From Heliocidaris erythrogramma (taxonomy: Eukaryota > Echinodermata > Echinoidea > Camarodonta > Echinometridae): 64,000 nucleotides of DNA. The DNA lies in the NCBI GenBank assembly GCA_025617745.1, contig CM046868.1, forward strand, positions 21,629,608 through 21,693,607, given 5' to 3'. The notes beneath the pieces are model-generated. The model was not told where the DNA came from, did no database searches, and saw only the letters and a program-made list of their open reading frames with translations. The position numbers were made by a program, and so were the translations under genes. Below, piece by piece: positions 1 through 11,712 of this stretch. Every line of letters begins with the position of its first letter. Within the stretch, counting starts at the first letter, position 1.

Positions 1-6
1 ATATGG

Positions 7-2094
7 TTACACCCAGCTTGAATACCTGAACATATTAACACAGTGAGTACCAAGGTTGGTAATTACTAGCTCTCCACTTGAAGCCATAGCCATACCTAGA
101 GGTCCACTGAGACCATCTGCCTCATTCAGGAGATGGCGGATGAACATCCCTTCAGGAGAGAACAACTGTAGCCTGTCGGCACAATCAGCTACCAGGATGT
201 TGCCTTCCTGGTCGGTACAGACACCAGTCGGACCGATGAACTGACCGTTACCAGAGCCGCATGATCCAAAGGTGTGAAAATGAGTGCCTTTGAAGTCGAA
301 GATCTTGATGCAATGGTTGCAATGGTCGGAGACGATGATGCGGTTGTTGCTGATAGCAACGTAGCGAGGTTCATTGAACTGGTTGTCGGCGTCACCACGA
401 GAACCAAAAGAGCTGATAAGATTTCCGTCAGGATCGTGGATGGTGATGCGGTGTTTCCCGATGTCGGTGACAACTACGCGTCCATCCTTGGCGAGGGCAA
501 TTCCATATGGCTGCTTGAAGAGACCGTTGTCACCGAAGTGGAGAATGTATTGACCATACAGAGTTAGCTTCTGGACACGGTGGTTGTATTCATCGGTGAC
601 ATACACACACGGGTCGTCACCTTCTGTGATGGAAACGTCCAGAGGAAGCTCAAACTGGCATGGCTGACGCCCTCTAGAACCGAACTTACATTCGAATCTT
701 CCCTTCCGATTGTAGACCTGGATACGATCGTTGTCGCGGTCTACAATGGCCGTGTACTCCCCATCAGTAGTAGAAGCAACACCACTCGGCCAATCAAACT
801 CCCCAGCTTCATCTGTTTCATCCTTCAGGTGGAACAGTATTTGAGGCTTTTTGAGCACGGACTCTTTGGCTGTTCTTTTAGGTGATTTAGGAGCACATTC
901 AGATAGAGAGCTGTCGTCAAGCTCGGCTGAATCAATGGAGCAAAGTGACCTGGTATCAGTGGCCTGGGATAGTTCACTAAAAGTCTTGTCACCACATTTG
1001 ATTTCACCTAGCTGGGGGAGGGAGTGGTCAACGGTACTTTCCTTTGCCTCGAAGTACAGGTTACTCAACTGTTCCATCGTAAAGTCTTGTTGAGGAGAAA
1101 CCACGGCTAGCCCTTGTAACCTCTCGATAACCTGGTCCTTAATTGATAGAATGTCCAGCTCGGATCCATGTCCAAGGGCCTTCTCGGTGAAATCAAACCC
1201 ACTGAGAAGGTTATCTAGTCCAGATTGTAAACTCCTACGGTGTGCGGCCAGCTGCTGCTTTCTCCCTTGACAAATCCGTGCTAACCTATTTCCAAGCTCC
1301 TGCTGTTGCTTACGTAACAGTGTCATGATGTCCTGGAGAGTCCTCTCTATGACATACTCGGCCTGACCACGATTTGCCTCTAGTTGGGCCTCCACTTCAT
1401 CCACCCCTCGTAGAGCCTCCTCGAACGTCGCGATCCGGTCTCGAACATTCTTCATCAGACTATCGATGGTGTTTTTATGTCGGGTCACCTCATCTTGTAG
1501 GAAGGTGTGAGAGTGATCCTTATGTTCGATCAGTATACATTCCCGACAGATTGGAACCGTGCACGATTCGCAGTAGAAACGGACCGCCTCAGATTGATGC
1601 TTTGAGCAGACGATCTCGCGTTTGAGAAGCTTCTTGTTCTCGGAAGCGGGAACGGAAATAATGTGATGTTTGCGAGTGAAACGGGCAATGCGGTGGTCAT
1701 GAGATGGTGCACATTCATCACATAAAAAATCGACACATTCCAAGCACCTGTAGTGGGCTTCAGCCGGGTTCTGACCGACACATATGGTACACACAGCTTT
1801 CCTCCTCGGGCCTTCATCTTTACGCGGTGTGAACACATCCGATAGATTCAGTATGAAGAAGTTATCAGCCAGCCCGGAGACGCCATTTTCAGGGAGTTCC
1901 GATTCTTGCCGGCATAGTGGACATCTGATTGTATGGCTACCATCTGGAGCGTATCTCAGTAAACAGGCTTCACAAAAGCTATGAAGACAGGGTAAGACTT
2001 TGGGTTTGCTAAATCGCTCGAAACAGACTTGACAGAGAAGGAATTCTTCACTGATTTGACTAAGGACAGAGAGCTGTGAAAGTGAGGCCGCCAT
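7..2094 (-). CDS. TRIM2/3-like RING, B-box, coiled-coil, NHL E3 ubiquitin ligase
   Basis: An uninterrupted 695-codon frame runs from ATG at 2092-2094 to TAA at 7-9. Visible domains in order: a C3HC4 RING at about residues 21-62 (CQVCFERF, then CLHSFCEAC and CPLC); B-box 1 at about 99-147; B-box 2 at about 159-204 (CSKHQ...CESC...CREC...HKDHSH); a Gln/Glu/Leu-rich coiled coil at about 205-300; a Ser/Thr-rich linker at about 350-425; and six NHL blades from about 431 to the C-terminus. This is the TRIM-NHL layout of cytoplasmic E3 ligases: the RING recruits E2, the coiled coil dimerises and the NHL propeller binds substrate or RNA. The filamin-type Ig domain of vertebrate TRIM2/TRIM3/TRIM71 is not visible between coiled coil and NHL. 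No introns are needed. All RING and B-box ligands appear present, so the protein is probably functional. It could instead be a TRIM32- or TRIM56-related paralogue; the exact orthologue cannot be fixed by eye. Confidence 0.93.
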   Translation of the reverse strand: MAASLSQLSVLSQISEEFLLCQVCFERFSKPKVLPCLHSFCEACLLRYAPDGSHTIRCPLCRQESELPENGVSGLADNFFILNLSDVFTPRKDEGPRRKAVCTICVGQNPAEAHYRCLECVDFLCDECAPSHDHRIARFTRKHHIISVPASENKKLLKREIVCSKHQSEAVRFYCESCTVPICRECILIEHKDHSHTFLQDEVTRHKNTIDSLMKNVRDRIATFEEALRGVDEVEAQLEANRGQAEYVIERTLQDIMTLLRKQQQELGNRLARICQGRKQQLAAHRRSLQSGLDNLLSGFDFTEKALGHGSELDILSIKDQVIERLQGLAVVSPQQDFTMEQLSNLYFEAKESTVDHSLPQLGEIKCGDKTFSELSQATDTRSLCSIDSAELDDSSLSECAPKSPKRTAKESVLKKPQILFHLKDETDEAGEFDWPSGVASTTDGEYTAIVDRDNDRIQVYNRKGRFECKFGSRGRQPCQFELPLDVSITEGDDPCVYVTDEYNHRVQKLTLYGQYILHFGDNGLFKQPYGIALAKDGRVVVTDIGKHRITIHDPDGNLISSFGSRGDADNQFNEPRYVAISNNRIIVSDHCNHCIKIFDFKGTHFHTFGSCGSGNGQFIGPTGVCTDQEGNILVADCADRLQLFSPEGMFIRHLLNEADGLSGPLGMAMASSGELVITNLGTHCVNMFRYSSWV

Positions 2095-2402
2095 CTTACT
2101 ATCGTACGTTACTCATTATGCGGTCATGCAGTATTGAAGTGATGCTTGCCTGTGTCTCTCTCGTTCCACCGGTTTGTGCTGATAGCTAAAAGTCGTCTGC
2201 TAGCTACGTCAGTGCATTCATTAACATGATGGTTTGCAGACGACACGATACTCATCGCCTGAATATCGTTCGCGGAAATGACCTCAATGCATCGAATTAA
2301 CCAAACGTTTTACCACGCCCCTTTCGTGGTAAATTGTCATGATGGCGCTATGCAAGATAGTACGATGTAAATGATAGCATGAAGCTTCTGATCTCGAGAC
2401 GA
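2095..2402 (-). promoter_or_regulatory. 5' flank of the TRIM-NHL gene (presumed UTR and promoter)
   Basis: About 300 bp upstream of the TRIM start codon, ending where a foldback repeat begins. It is less AT-rich than the sequence beyond it. I see no convincing TATA box or upstream ORF, so the promoter assignment rests only on position. Confidence 0.3.
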
Positions 2403-3034
2403 CTATTAAAGGACATAATGGAATGCCATTACATGTTGATCTTTGATGATATATATTGTTCTGTACATCACAAAATTTACAACCATTTGATCTGAATATG
2501 TGTCATATATTTTAAAATATTTTTTGTAATTATTTTATTTTACTTGCTAAGCCCCGCCCCTAAAAATCCTTTGGAGTTTGATTCTTCACATGACATCATC
2601 AGTCAATCATCAGTCACCTAAAACAAGCCAAACAAAAGACACTGGTATGTAAAGTATCTCTCTGTTTTATACTTGCTCACAATAGCATTGTGTGTTTTCA
2701 TACAACAGATTTTCAGTACCTTTCTTTTCCTGTGATGCTGGAGCATTTCTGACAGAGCATCTGCTATTGTGATTGAGAGTTTATGAGTTGGTATTGTATT
2801 AAAAAATGCGATGCTATTGTGAGCAGGTGCTAAACTGAGGGATAGGTACATACCAGTGTCTATTGTTTGGCTTGTTTTAGGTGACTGATGATTGACTGAT
2901 GATGTCATGTGAAGAATCAGACTCCAAAAGATTTTTTAGGGGCGGGGCTTAGGAGGTTGTAAATTTTGTGATGTACAGAACAATACACATCATCAAAGAT
3001 CGACATGTACTTGCATTCCATACGTCCTTTAATA
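2403..3034. repeat. Long imperfect foldback element (about 630 bp)
   Basis: The two arms are inverted copies. The left arm opens with ATTAAAGGAC and contains GATCTTTGATGAT, GTACATCACAAAATTTACAA, AAGCCCCGCCCCTAAAAA and the GACATCATCAGTCAATCATC block. The right arm carries the reverse complements in mirrored order and ends with GTCCTTTAAT. The left arm has about 55 bp of AT-rich sequence (about 2497-2551) with no counterpart on the right. No coding capacity; a non-autonomous foldback DNA element is the simplest reading. Confidence 0.8.
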
Positions 3035-3447
3035 CTTGGGCCTGGGGAGGGGGAAAAAAAGAAATGATATGATACAAAATTTCATCTGATATTATTACTC
3101 AAAAATAGTTTATATTAAGTTTGTTATGTATATCGAAAGTGAAGCAGTGAAATAAAATTTCTCGTATAGTCGTAATGTTTTCTTCTTTCCTCAATTCAAA
3201 TCGTGGTGGTGATGATTAGACATGGGGGAAAGGCTAAGCATAATTCTATTATCAATTAATTTAAAACAAATAAGAGAAAACCTACTACCCCCCCCCCCCC
3301 CCCCCTCATTCGGTGCAGTGGCGAGTCTTCTCTGCATCAGAGCTGTAAGCTCGAACTTTGAACACATGATCGTGTGTCCACGACTGAAAAGTAAATATAA
3401 ACCTGACTCATCAGTATGACCAGACATTTTCATGACCTACAGAAGCA
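3035..3447. other. Non-coding intergenic spacer with a poly-C tract
   Basis: Nothing recognisable apart from a homopolymer C run at about 3288-3305. Short frames across it lack family resemblance. Confidence 0.5.
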
Positions 3448-3616
3448 GGGGTTGTTTCATAAAGCTGTTCGTAAAGTTACGAATGACTTTACGAACGACT
3501 GGAACATGTTCTTGGGTGCTATACTAATCAGATTCTCAATCATTTAGCACAAGAACTGATCACCAGTCGTGCGTAAAGTCGTGCGTAACTTACGAACAGC
3601 TTTATGAAACACCCCC
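3448..3616. repeat. MITE with about 55 bp terminal inverted repeats
   Basis: The left end GTTTCATAAAGCTGTTCGTA and the right end ACGAACAGCTTTATGAAAC are inverted copies, and the similarity continues inward through GACTTTACGAACGACTGG and its mirror. The whole is 169 bp with no ORF. MITEs with a TTCATAAAGCTGTTCGTAA end are widespread in animal genomes. Confidence 0.85.
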
Positions 3617-3852
3617 AGACCAAGGATTCTTTATGGGGTGGGGGCTGGGGCAAGGACCTCCCAGGTTCCAATTCCATGTTCTTGAAATGTATGTGTGCAT
3701 AATATTGAAGGGCTGCATAAATTGGACGAGGTATGGTCGGGTGTGACAAGGAAATATTCGATGAATTTTTATAGTAGGAGTTGCTAATTGATTTCCCCTT
3801 CCCACTTGAAAAGGTGATTATATTGAAAAGCACAGAAAAGTATGTTTAGTAA

Positions 3853-3999
3853 TATTGCCCGTGGTCCATTAACCCTCGGACAAGTTACCCCAAATCTACA
3901 AAACTACCCTCGGCAAATACCCCTAGGATAATTTTCCCCGAGAACAACTAAACCCGGACAAATATAATACGATAATTCCCATCGGACATCCGATCCCGC
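3853..3999. repeat. Degenerate minisatellite, unit about 17-18 bp
   Basis: Successive segments read GGACAAGTTACCCC, then variants with AAAACTACCC, GGCAAATACCCC, GGATAATTTTCCCC, GAACAACTAAACCC, GACAAATATAATAC, GATAATTCCC and GGACATCCGATCCC. They fit a common unit of GGACAAxTTxCCCC plus a short spacer. Copies are strongly diverged, suggesting an old array. Confidence 0.55.
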
Positions 4000-4010
4000 A
4001 TGATCACCTA

Positions 4011-4221
4011 CACTGTAAAAAATAAACTGTAGATTAACAGGTTTTTTGACTTGCAAAATTACAAGTTTTGGCCGTTTTTCTGTTAATACGGTATTTTTCT
4101 TGTGAAATGGCAGGAAAATGCTAATTTTCCTGCCATTTCACAAGAAAAATACCGTATTAACAGAAAAATTGTAATTTTACAAGTCAAAAAACCTGTTAAT
4201 CTACAGTTATTTTTTACAGTG
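4011..4221. repeat. Near-perfect palindromic MITE flanked by TA
   Basis: The ends CACTGTAAAAAATAA and its complement TTATTTTTTACAGTG are followed inward by matching arms of about 100 bp that meet near 4115 at AATGCTAATTTTCCTGCC. The dinucleotide TA lies on both sides (4009-4010 and 4222-4223), as expected for a Tc1/mariner-type target-site duplication. Very little arm divergence suggests recent activity or hairpin-based correction. Confidence 0.85.
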
Positions 4222-4223
4222 TA

Positions 4224-7200
4224 TATGATTACTATACTCATACAAAAGTACAACTACGTATTACTGTCGGATTGTAGTAGTTGGGGTACAAACCTATGTA
4301 CAGAGCCCCACCCCGCTCTGTACCGTGATGGACTACCTTCGATTGAACGATTATTCCATCTCCGAATATTGTTAATTAAGCGTCTTTTGTTAAAAAAAAA
4401 TCAATTTGGTTTAGTTTTAGCAAATCTCCTTGCAATACAATACACGTGCTCTTTATTTTTGATTGGTGGAGTTGCTTGTATTAATTATATCTTTTTTTTT
4501 TCTTTTCATTTCCAGCTTTAAAACGAGAAGTACTCATCCTCTTTTGAGACATCAGTTCACTGTTTCCACAATAGATTGCAAAATTTCGTTGACTGCAGTT
4601 TCCCTTGGTGCAATTGCAAGTATAATGTCAAGGTTTCCCGTCCTTTTATAACCAAAAGTCATTAGGCGAACGTACCTTTCATATTCGTACACATCATTCT
4701 GATAAGTCTGATGATTTAACCGGTATTGATTTCCGTTTGTTGTTTTCATTGAGGTCGTAGATTAATTTCAAATTTAAGAAAAGAAAAAGAAACAACGCGA
4801 GTTTATTTCTTTTTAAAATCATAATACCCCCTCTTTTTGGCAATGACTGTATTTTTCGAATAGAGTGTGTCTGATTCCATCAACTTCTTCAACGCGTCGA
4901 TGACCACATTGGTCGATTCAGTGGAAAGTGGAAAGTAACGCCAACAACGCATGATCCCGTTTCTTTTCAAAATCCAATTCAATAATTTGATAAGATAAGG
5001 TCTTAGGTATTATTTTGAAGCATTTAAAAACAATAAAGAACCGTCTTATCATTTTTGTTGTCTTGTCGTTGTCCTTCTTGCTATTACTACTATCATTATT
5101 ATCTTATTATTGTTGTCGTTTTTTTAATGTTTTACCACTATCATTAATAGCCTATTTGAAGAATGCAATTATTTTAATAGGTGATTTGCCCTTCCAACCA
5201 TGAAATGAAGTTGTTGCTTTTCTTTCTTTAGTTCGGTCTAGCAAAGGGAATGATGTGAAGGTTAATAATAATACATCCTTTGAAAACTCATTAATTTGAA
5301 CAGTTTTCTCAAAACGTTCCATATTCTTATAAGTGCCCATTTTGTTAATTACAGTTCATCCCTCACCTCACCTTTCATAAATGCTCCTATTTCAACGAGA
5401 GTATTTATCCCTTTTGTCCTTTTAATGTAACAAGTCATTTTTCTTTTTAATTTTTCTACTTTATTAGAACATTTTTCCGTTCTTATAAATGCCCCTTTTC
5501 ACCTCTGATAACTGCCTGATCTACCTTTTTTACACATTTATTTATTTTTCTAATAAGTGTCCTTTTCCCGATGGTAAGTACCACGTCTCTCTTTTCCATA
5601 ACATTGCTGTCGAGCTTTGCCGAAATTTCACTCTATGAATATTTGCCATTTTAAATGCGAGATATCAACATTCTTTTTGAAAGTTTCATGAAAAACTTTA
5701 TGCAAACTCACACGTATTTCATTTTATTTATTGTTTTATAGAATCTAACCCGATAAACAACCTGTCATGTGTACTTTTCTTATTTATTCATTATCATATT
5801 TAATTAGATTTATTCATTTTTTTATGGACGTAAGCTTATTCAATTTGATTCGGACGTAAAACTGTCGGAACACTTACAAGAAGCCGTTCTTCGAGTTCAA
5901 ATTTTTTCGGAAGAACTCTTTGAGGCATTGCAGCAGTTGCTTGCCTGTGAGATGACCAGCTGATGGGGACGGGTTGGATGACATGGAGAACGTCGGATCC
6001 TCGTAAGACCAACACAGCTTCTTTTTTAGTCATGAAATGTAATGATATCGACGATGATGATATTATCAATATTTTCTGACAAAATAGGCCTATTCTGTGG
6101 GGAAGGAAATGTGCTTTATATGCACCACATAGGATTGGGTCGATTATTTTGCACAACATTGAGTGCATTCAAATGCATTGTTTCTTCTTTTTTCCCCTTC
6201 TTGTTAATTTCTTTATTTTTTGTTTGCTTTCTTTCGTCTTTTTGTATATTTTATCATTCATATCCGTCTCTCAAATGATTGTTTTAGATTTATGTAGATA
6301 TCATAATTTTCTTACATCCAGGGTGTTGACCATTGGTAGTTTGATGGCAACAGAAGACTGAGCTGACCCGATACAAGGTATAAGTCTTCCTAGGACCCAG
6401 GGGTGTGGGGAGCGAATTTTCCCAACGCAATACATCGCCAAAATTACGGTTTCCAGAGATAGAGTAATTATAGAAACTATGATCTAAGAAACCAAAAAAG
6501 GGCGGGGGAGGAGAGATGAAATAAAAATTATAAAGAAACGGTTGAAAAGGAAAGGAGTATACCTCTACCGTAATCATGTTCATTGGCGGATCCAGAAAAA
6601 AATGATCACATTTTTCAGGGTCTTTTCAGGCTTTAGTTTTGTGTTTTTACGTACAATCATCATTTAGGGGCACATTTTTTTTAATACTTAAGCATGCCGG
6701 AATGGAAAATTCCGGGGGTAAATGCCCCCCCCCGTGCCTCCCCTCATCCCTCACTTATTTGATTTGAAGATCAGAAAAAAAACATCAGCAAACGATATCA
6801 GTCATGACGAACGGTTTTATGTTGTTTCATAACAAACAGAGTATTATTTCAATCTTGCTCAATTCATTCAGTGTTATCTAATGATATTATGATAAGATAC
6901 TGACCTGGCGATTTGAAGTCAAACATTTGGAAATTCAGAATATAGTCGAAAATTGCCCCAAAATTTGATGGAGAGTTTTCAAAACGCAAATTGAAAGAGA
7001 ATGTGGTTTGTTGGTAATTTTGTTACCAGGGCCAACGAAATAGAGAAACGCGTTAATTATGCAGGCGCGCTGCGCTGCCACTAGGGAAACGCGCTGACGC
7101 TACTCTTCCGTAATGTCCTTTTTGCGTTAGATATCCAACATTACAATACTCTGTCATTATATCGTGATTATTTTTTTTTAAATATTTTTACAATTTTATG

Positions 7201-8519
7201 TTTTACAATTTCAGGCAGTGCCTGCATTATTCTTCCTACTGTTTTATTTGTATTCTGATATAGTACATATACATGTATATATATATTTGTATATTTGTTT
7301 GTAGGCCTATTTATATTTTAATTTTTGTACATACTTTGTATTATACTCCCATACCCCATGTGGGTCGTTTAGTCATAATAAACTTCTAAACTTCAACAAA
7401 AAAGTACATTATTACCTTGGGCATACCTTTTTTTTTAAGCGTAAAAAAAAATAAAATACGCCTGTGACTACGCCCTAGATTTCGCAATGATGACGTAATA
7501 TGTCAAATGATATTGTCAATATCATGACGTCTCCGGGGTTTTGACAACTATACACCAATCAGGAGGCTTGTAGCATGTCATTATCAAGAAACAAATCATA
7601 TTTTGGTGACTCACTGAATATACATGTATTTATCATTTAATAGACCCGTAATTCTCAAATATAAAAAAGTTCTCCCCAAATGTTCTAGTTTTATACGTTA
7701 AACTAAATGAAAACTGGTGATTATTACAATTTTTTGCTGTCCAATCACACTACGTCTTTTATGCACCATAAACACTGACATAAAACTTTTAACCAATCAC
7801 GTTCAAGTTGCATAATTATAATATCTTTATCTAGGGAAAAGTAGGTGTTTCCGATCATTAATAATAGGTGTGAGGGGCTGGAGGGCATACCAGTAGACGG
7901 GTGTTTGTTCGTTCGTTTTATGTTGTTGTTTTTTTCTTCCTTCCTTTCTTTCTTTCTTGCCATTCTTTGATTTCCTCTTTCCTTCTTTAATGTTATCAAA
8001 ATCGAATCGAAAGTTCGCAATGGAACTAAAAAAGAAGGAAAAAGTCAGCCCTATGAACACTTTTCAGCTATTCATGAAATTATTCGAGTTCAATAAGCAT
8101 CAGATCGCTCTTGGAAACCTGCCGGACCTTCAGATATTTCTCAGTTGTCCCAATGTTAATTCCTATATAGGCCTAAGACTATGACTGTTAAGAATTAAGT
8201 TTATGTTGCGAATCCAAATTTAAAGAAAATGCGAATACCCCAACTCAGACAAGTGAATCAATATTGTAAGCCTGTATCAGTTTATAAATAAGCTGTATTT
8301 ACATCAGAATATAATCCACTTTACTTGTTTTAAAGTAGATATTCAAAGAAAATCACAAATATGGCAATTAATGTATCACTAGAAACTGGGAAGCTTACAG
8401 ATGGCAATCGTATAAGTTTTATGTCAACTGCGTATCTGGTGATTATAAAAACAACACAAATAAAAGCTCTTCTCAGCATCTGGAATATCCGAGGATTCGC
8501 CAGAAATATAACGATGTTT
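4224..8519. other. AT-rich intergenic sequence, no gene recognised
   Basis: No exon or RNA gene could be supported. Poly-T and poly-A runs are common. Around 6580-6740 there is a GGCGGATCCAG-type repeat remnant with a C-run near 6727. At about 7150-7410 is an AT-rich stretch ending in CATAATAAACTTCTAAACTT that may be the 3' end of an unidentified repeat. Short frames here show no domain resemblance. Confidence 0.5.
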
Positions 8520-8523
8520 TGAT

Positions 8524-9085
8524 GTCGTCACACTCGGGATCGATCCTGCTTAAGCAGACGACGTCCTATAAAGAATGAACGTAATTGCAATGCAATTATT
8601 TATCAAATTATAAAGAGTTTGGTGTATTTAAACATGACCTTATTTCACACCATTATAAAGGGAAAGTGAAACTGATTCTGATAGCTAAAACCGTTTGATT
8701 GTAAATACATAGGAGAAGGGTCAATGATCAATGAAATAAACCCCACTTTCAAATTGAAAAGCCCTCCGAATAATAGCAGGATGGTATTCGTTCCCTCTTG
8801 AAACGCCGAACATGCCCCGGTGCAAGCAGCTGAAAATACAATGGCGTCTTATTTTGTTTACAAGTGACTGATTCCTTTATTTTTTTAACGCTGCATTTTT
8901 CATCAAAATAATACCATACACGAAGTTAAGAGTGAGGCAACAGACTAACATTAAGACTGACGCTAGTGAAGGAAGAGAAATAAGTGAAGAGGAGATGACA
9001 AAATAGGCTCTGAAAAATGTGTAAGATGTTATGGGACATCGTCTGCTTAGACAGGACTGGTCCAGGGTGTGTCGTCACATATCTC
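8524..9085. repeat. Pair of inverted about 48 bp sequences 460 bp apart
   Basis: The segment at about 8524-8571 (ATGTCGTCACACT then TTAAGCAGACGACGTCC) is mirrored at about 9034-9083 (GGACATCGTCTGCTTAGAC then GTGTGTCGTCACAT). Sequence between them does not fold back. They could be the ends of an unrecognised non-autonomous element. Confidence 0.45.
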
Positions 9086-9771
9086 AGCAGCGTTCGAGGA
9101 GCTCTTCAGCTGCTATATCGGGGGCTGTATTTTACCGTTTTATAATTGATAATAATCATTACTTCAAATGTTTCCAAGCGTTGAATTTGGATAACCATGT
9201 TTAATTTATGCCATCTATGCAATAATAAGTATTAAGCCAATATTTAAAATCATTAACGTTCTACTTTAAACGTACTATGCTGCAGTATATCGCGCGCTAT
9301 GCAAATTTGATGGAATATGGAATACTGTTTGGAATATACTACGGGTAAGGACACTGCCCTGTTTAATGAGTAGTTTGCAAGCTTTCAACACATCCATCCA
9401 AGCTTACCCCCTCCTCTCCATTCCACCCAAATTATAATGATGAAATAAGTTTATGGCATTCACTTCCCAAAAGGTTTTAAAGCTGCGGAAATCATTCACT
9501 ATTTAAACATTTATATGATATCTGACAGAAGAACTATCAAAACCTTAGCATTTTCCGCAAGCTGTATTTCAAATCATTGAAGATGAAAAATTGCTATACC
9601 CTATATTAATTTTTTCTTGTACATGTACCACGTGTTTCCTCAGGCTATCATAAAATAATCACACTGTTCTAGTGGTATAGTTGCAATATCTTTCATTTAT
9701 TATTATTATTATCATTATTATTATATGTTCTTAGTTTAATGCTCTTGGTTCAATAAGTTAATATAATATAT
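9086..9771. other. AT-rich intergenic sequence
   Basis: No gene or repeat family recognised; a short ATT microsatellite lies near 9697-9724. Confidence 0.5.
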
Positions 9772-9904
9772 CAGGGGCGGATCCAGGATTTTGTGAAATA
9801 GGGGGCACAGAGTCGGAAAAGTACACAATTAAGGAGGCAATGTATGCCAGTTGGGGGGGGGGGGGGGGGCTGCGGCCGATTCGTCCCCCCTGGATCCACC
9901 CCTG
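9772..9904. repeat. Short MITE with CAGGGGCGGATCCAGGA ends
   Basis: The left end CAGGGGCGGATCCAGGA is mirrored by TGGATCCACCCCTG at the right. The element is 133 bp and holds a G homopolymer at about 9855-9869. A related partial copy may lie near 6585. Confidence 0.75.
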
Positions 9905-9929
9905 AATATTATTGTACTATCTCTTGTAT

Positions 9930-10008
9930 GTTTGTATAGCGCCATGAGTGTCATGCTTGAGAGACCTAAGCACTATAAGAAGCCACTATTGTTATCATTA
10001 TCAAAATA
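9930..10008 (+). mobile_element. 3' tail of an L2/CR1-like LINE
   Basis: GTATAGCGCCATGAGTGTCA followed by CACTATAAGAAGCCACTATT and an ATTATTATC-type tail matches the 3' ends of the LINE fragments at 40.95 kb (AAGCGCCATGAGCGTCAGAG) and 53.29 kb. Only the untranslated tail remains. Confidence 0.55.
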
Positions 10009-11712
10009 TTGAAATAGAATATATAATTTTGTTTGTTTCATCAGTTGGTCGATGTTCATCCTTTTATGTGAAGGGATTTGACCTGTTTATCAAACAAAAT
10101 ATGTTTATTCTAATCTAGTCGTCTAAATTCATATTGATTGAATATCAGTTATTCAAATTCTAATTCTTAATATAATGTTAAAACAGTTTTCATTGGCTTT
10201 ATCGCTACATTGCATTATTCTCACTATTATTCCATTTAGTTTTAACGTTTCAAATACATCATAATTTGATAAACTATATAATCTATAAATGTGCGGTTTT
10301 GGCAATGGCCTCTTAATACCGGGTGTCACATTCTTATTATCCCAACCTCACAAAGCCCCCAATCATGACATGTACATACACATTGTGTGAACATCCATGC
10401 AAAAAAAACGGAAAATAAGACATCAACTGAAGAAACCACTTCACAGTAGAGTGAGGACTTTTTGTAAGTTTGTTAAATATAAAAGTTTTTATTTCTCACC
10501 ACATAATTGCAATTGATATTTTGAAATGTTCATACATTTATACCACATACTAAACATTTTTGTTGTTCTCATATCATACACTAAATTTCAGATTTTATAG
10601 ACAAGCTTTCACCGATGGGCTTTACATAGTTTTGTGTAAAACTGCAGAAATATCAGGGACAGGTCCAAATCTAGAGTGCGTGAAAACTCACAGTGCAGAC
10701 TGAAATCTATCATTCATTACAGCATTCATTTTAAAACGGGCTAAGCAATATGCTGGGAAAAAAACTTTTTTGGATACAGTGGCAGAAACGCACATCTCTT
10801 ATTTACATAGTACCTTTCTTAAAACTGATGAACAAGAGCATACACACAATTTGGTTGAATAACATGTAACGTTACATAGAATCCTATAAAAATCAAAGGT
10901 AAATAAGGTAGCTTAGCTTAATGTAGTGGTATATGAAGCAGTGGCTTTTTAACAAAAATATACATATATTTTAGGCAATTAACACTGTCTATCCCCTACC
11001 TGGGATCTTTCTAGCCAGGGCAGGTGCCAGTGTCTGAAAATTTTTGTTCACGCATGCTGGCCCTGGCTAGCACGAGCCCAGATAGGTTTAAAGGCAATAA
11101 TAATCGATAAGGTGTAGTCCTTTGAAACAAAAGGCTACAATTTAACTAAGCTATTGCGAAATTATATCATATCCATTAACAACTGATGCTGCAGTAACAG
11201 TCCTAACTTTCTGACTTTAATTTTTTTTTAAATCCCTCCCGTAAATAAACCAGTAATTGGTATTCAAGTAGATCTCAGACAAATCGTCGCTGATTTTACA
11301 AACAGGCATAGGAAGCCTCACAGCGTGAAAACATGTTTCTGAGAAAATCGTGTTTAAAGACTTTGTCAGTTTAAATTGCTAATTTGAACACCATACTTTC
11401 ATTCAATCATTATAGAATTAAACAGGTGATGAGAACGGAATATTTTCTTTCATATGCATTGGATATTATAAAAAGAAATGCAGTATTTTTGCTTTAATTC
11501 CTGTTAGAATTTGTATGCCGGTTCGTAAAATCAGAGACAAAATGATCTTTTACAATATGTGGAATATTTATTAAGGTAACGTATTTGTTGACAGAGAAGT
11601 AGAAATTTCTGAATCATGCTAAAAGTAAATTTCCTTCTTTACATCACATGATGTATTCTCTCTATTTTATTTCTTACAGAACAAGGATTTAACACATAAA
11701 ACAAAGTTTTAG
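10009..11712. other. AT-rich intergenic sequence with one imperfect hairpin
   Basis: No gene recognised. At about 10990-11090 an imperfect inverted repeat pairs CTACCTGGGATCTTTCTAGC with GCTAGCACGAGCCCAGATAG around a CCAGGGC/GCCCTGG core. Confidence 0.45.

Noticed and set aside
5836..6168. 110-codon minus-strand frame with a GTAAGT site after ELEERLL
   Set aside because: No recognisable domain, no partner exon and a frame length expected by chance in this window.
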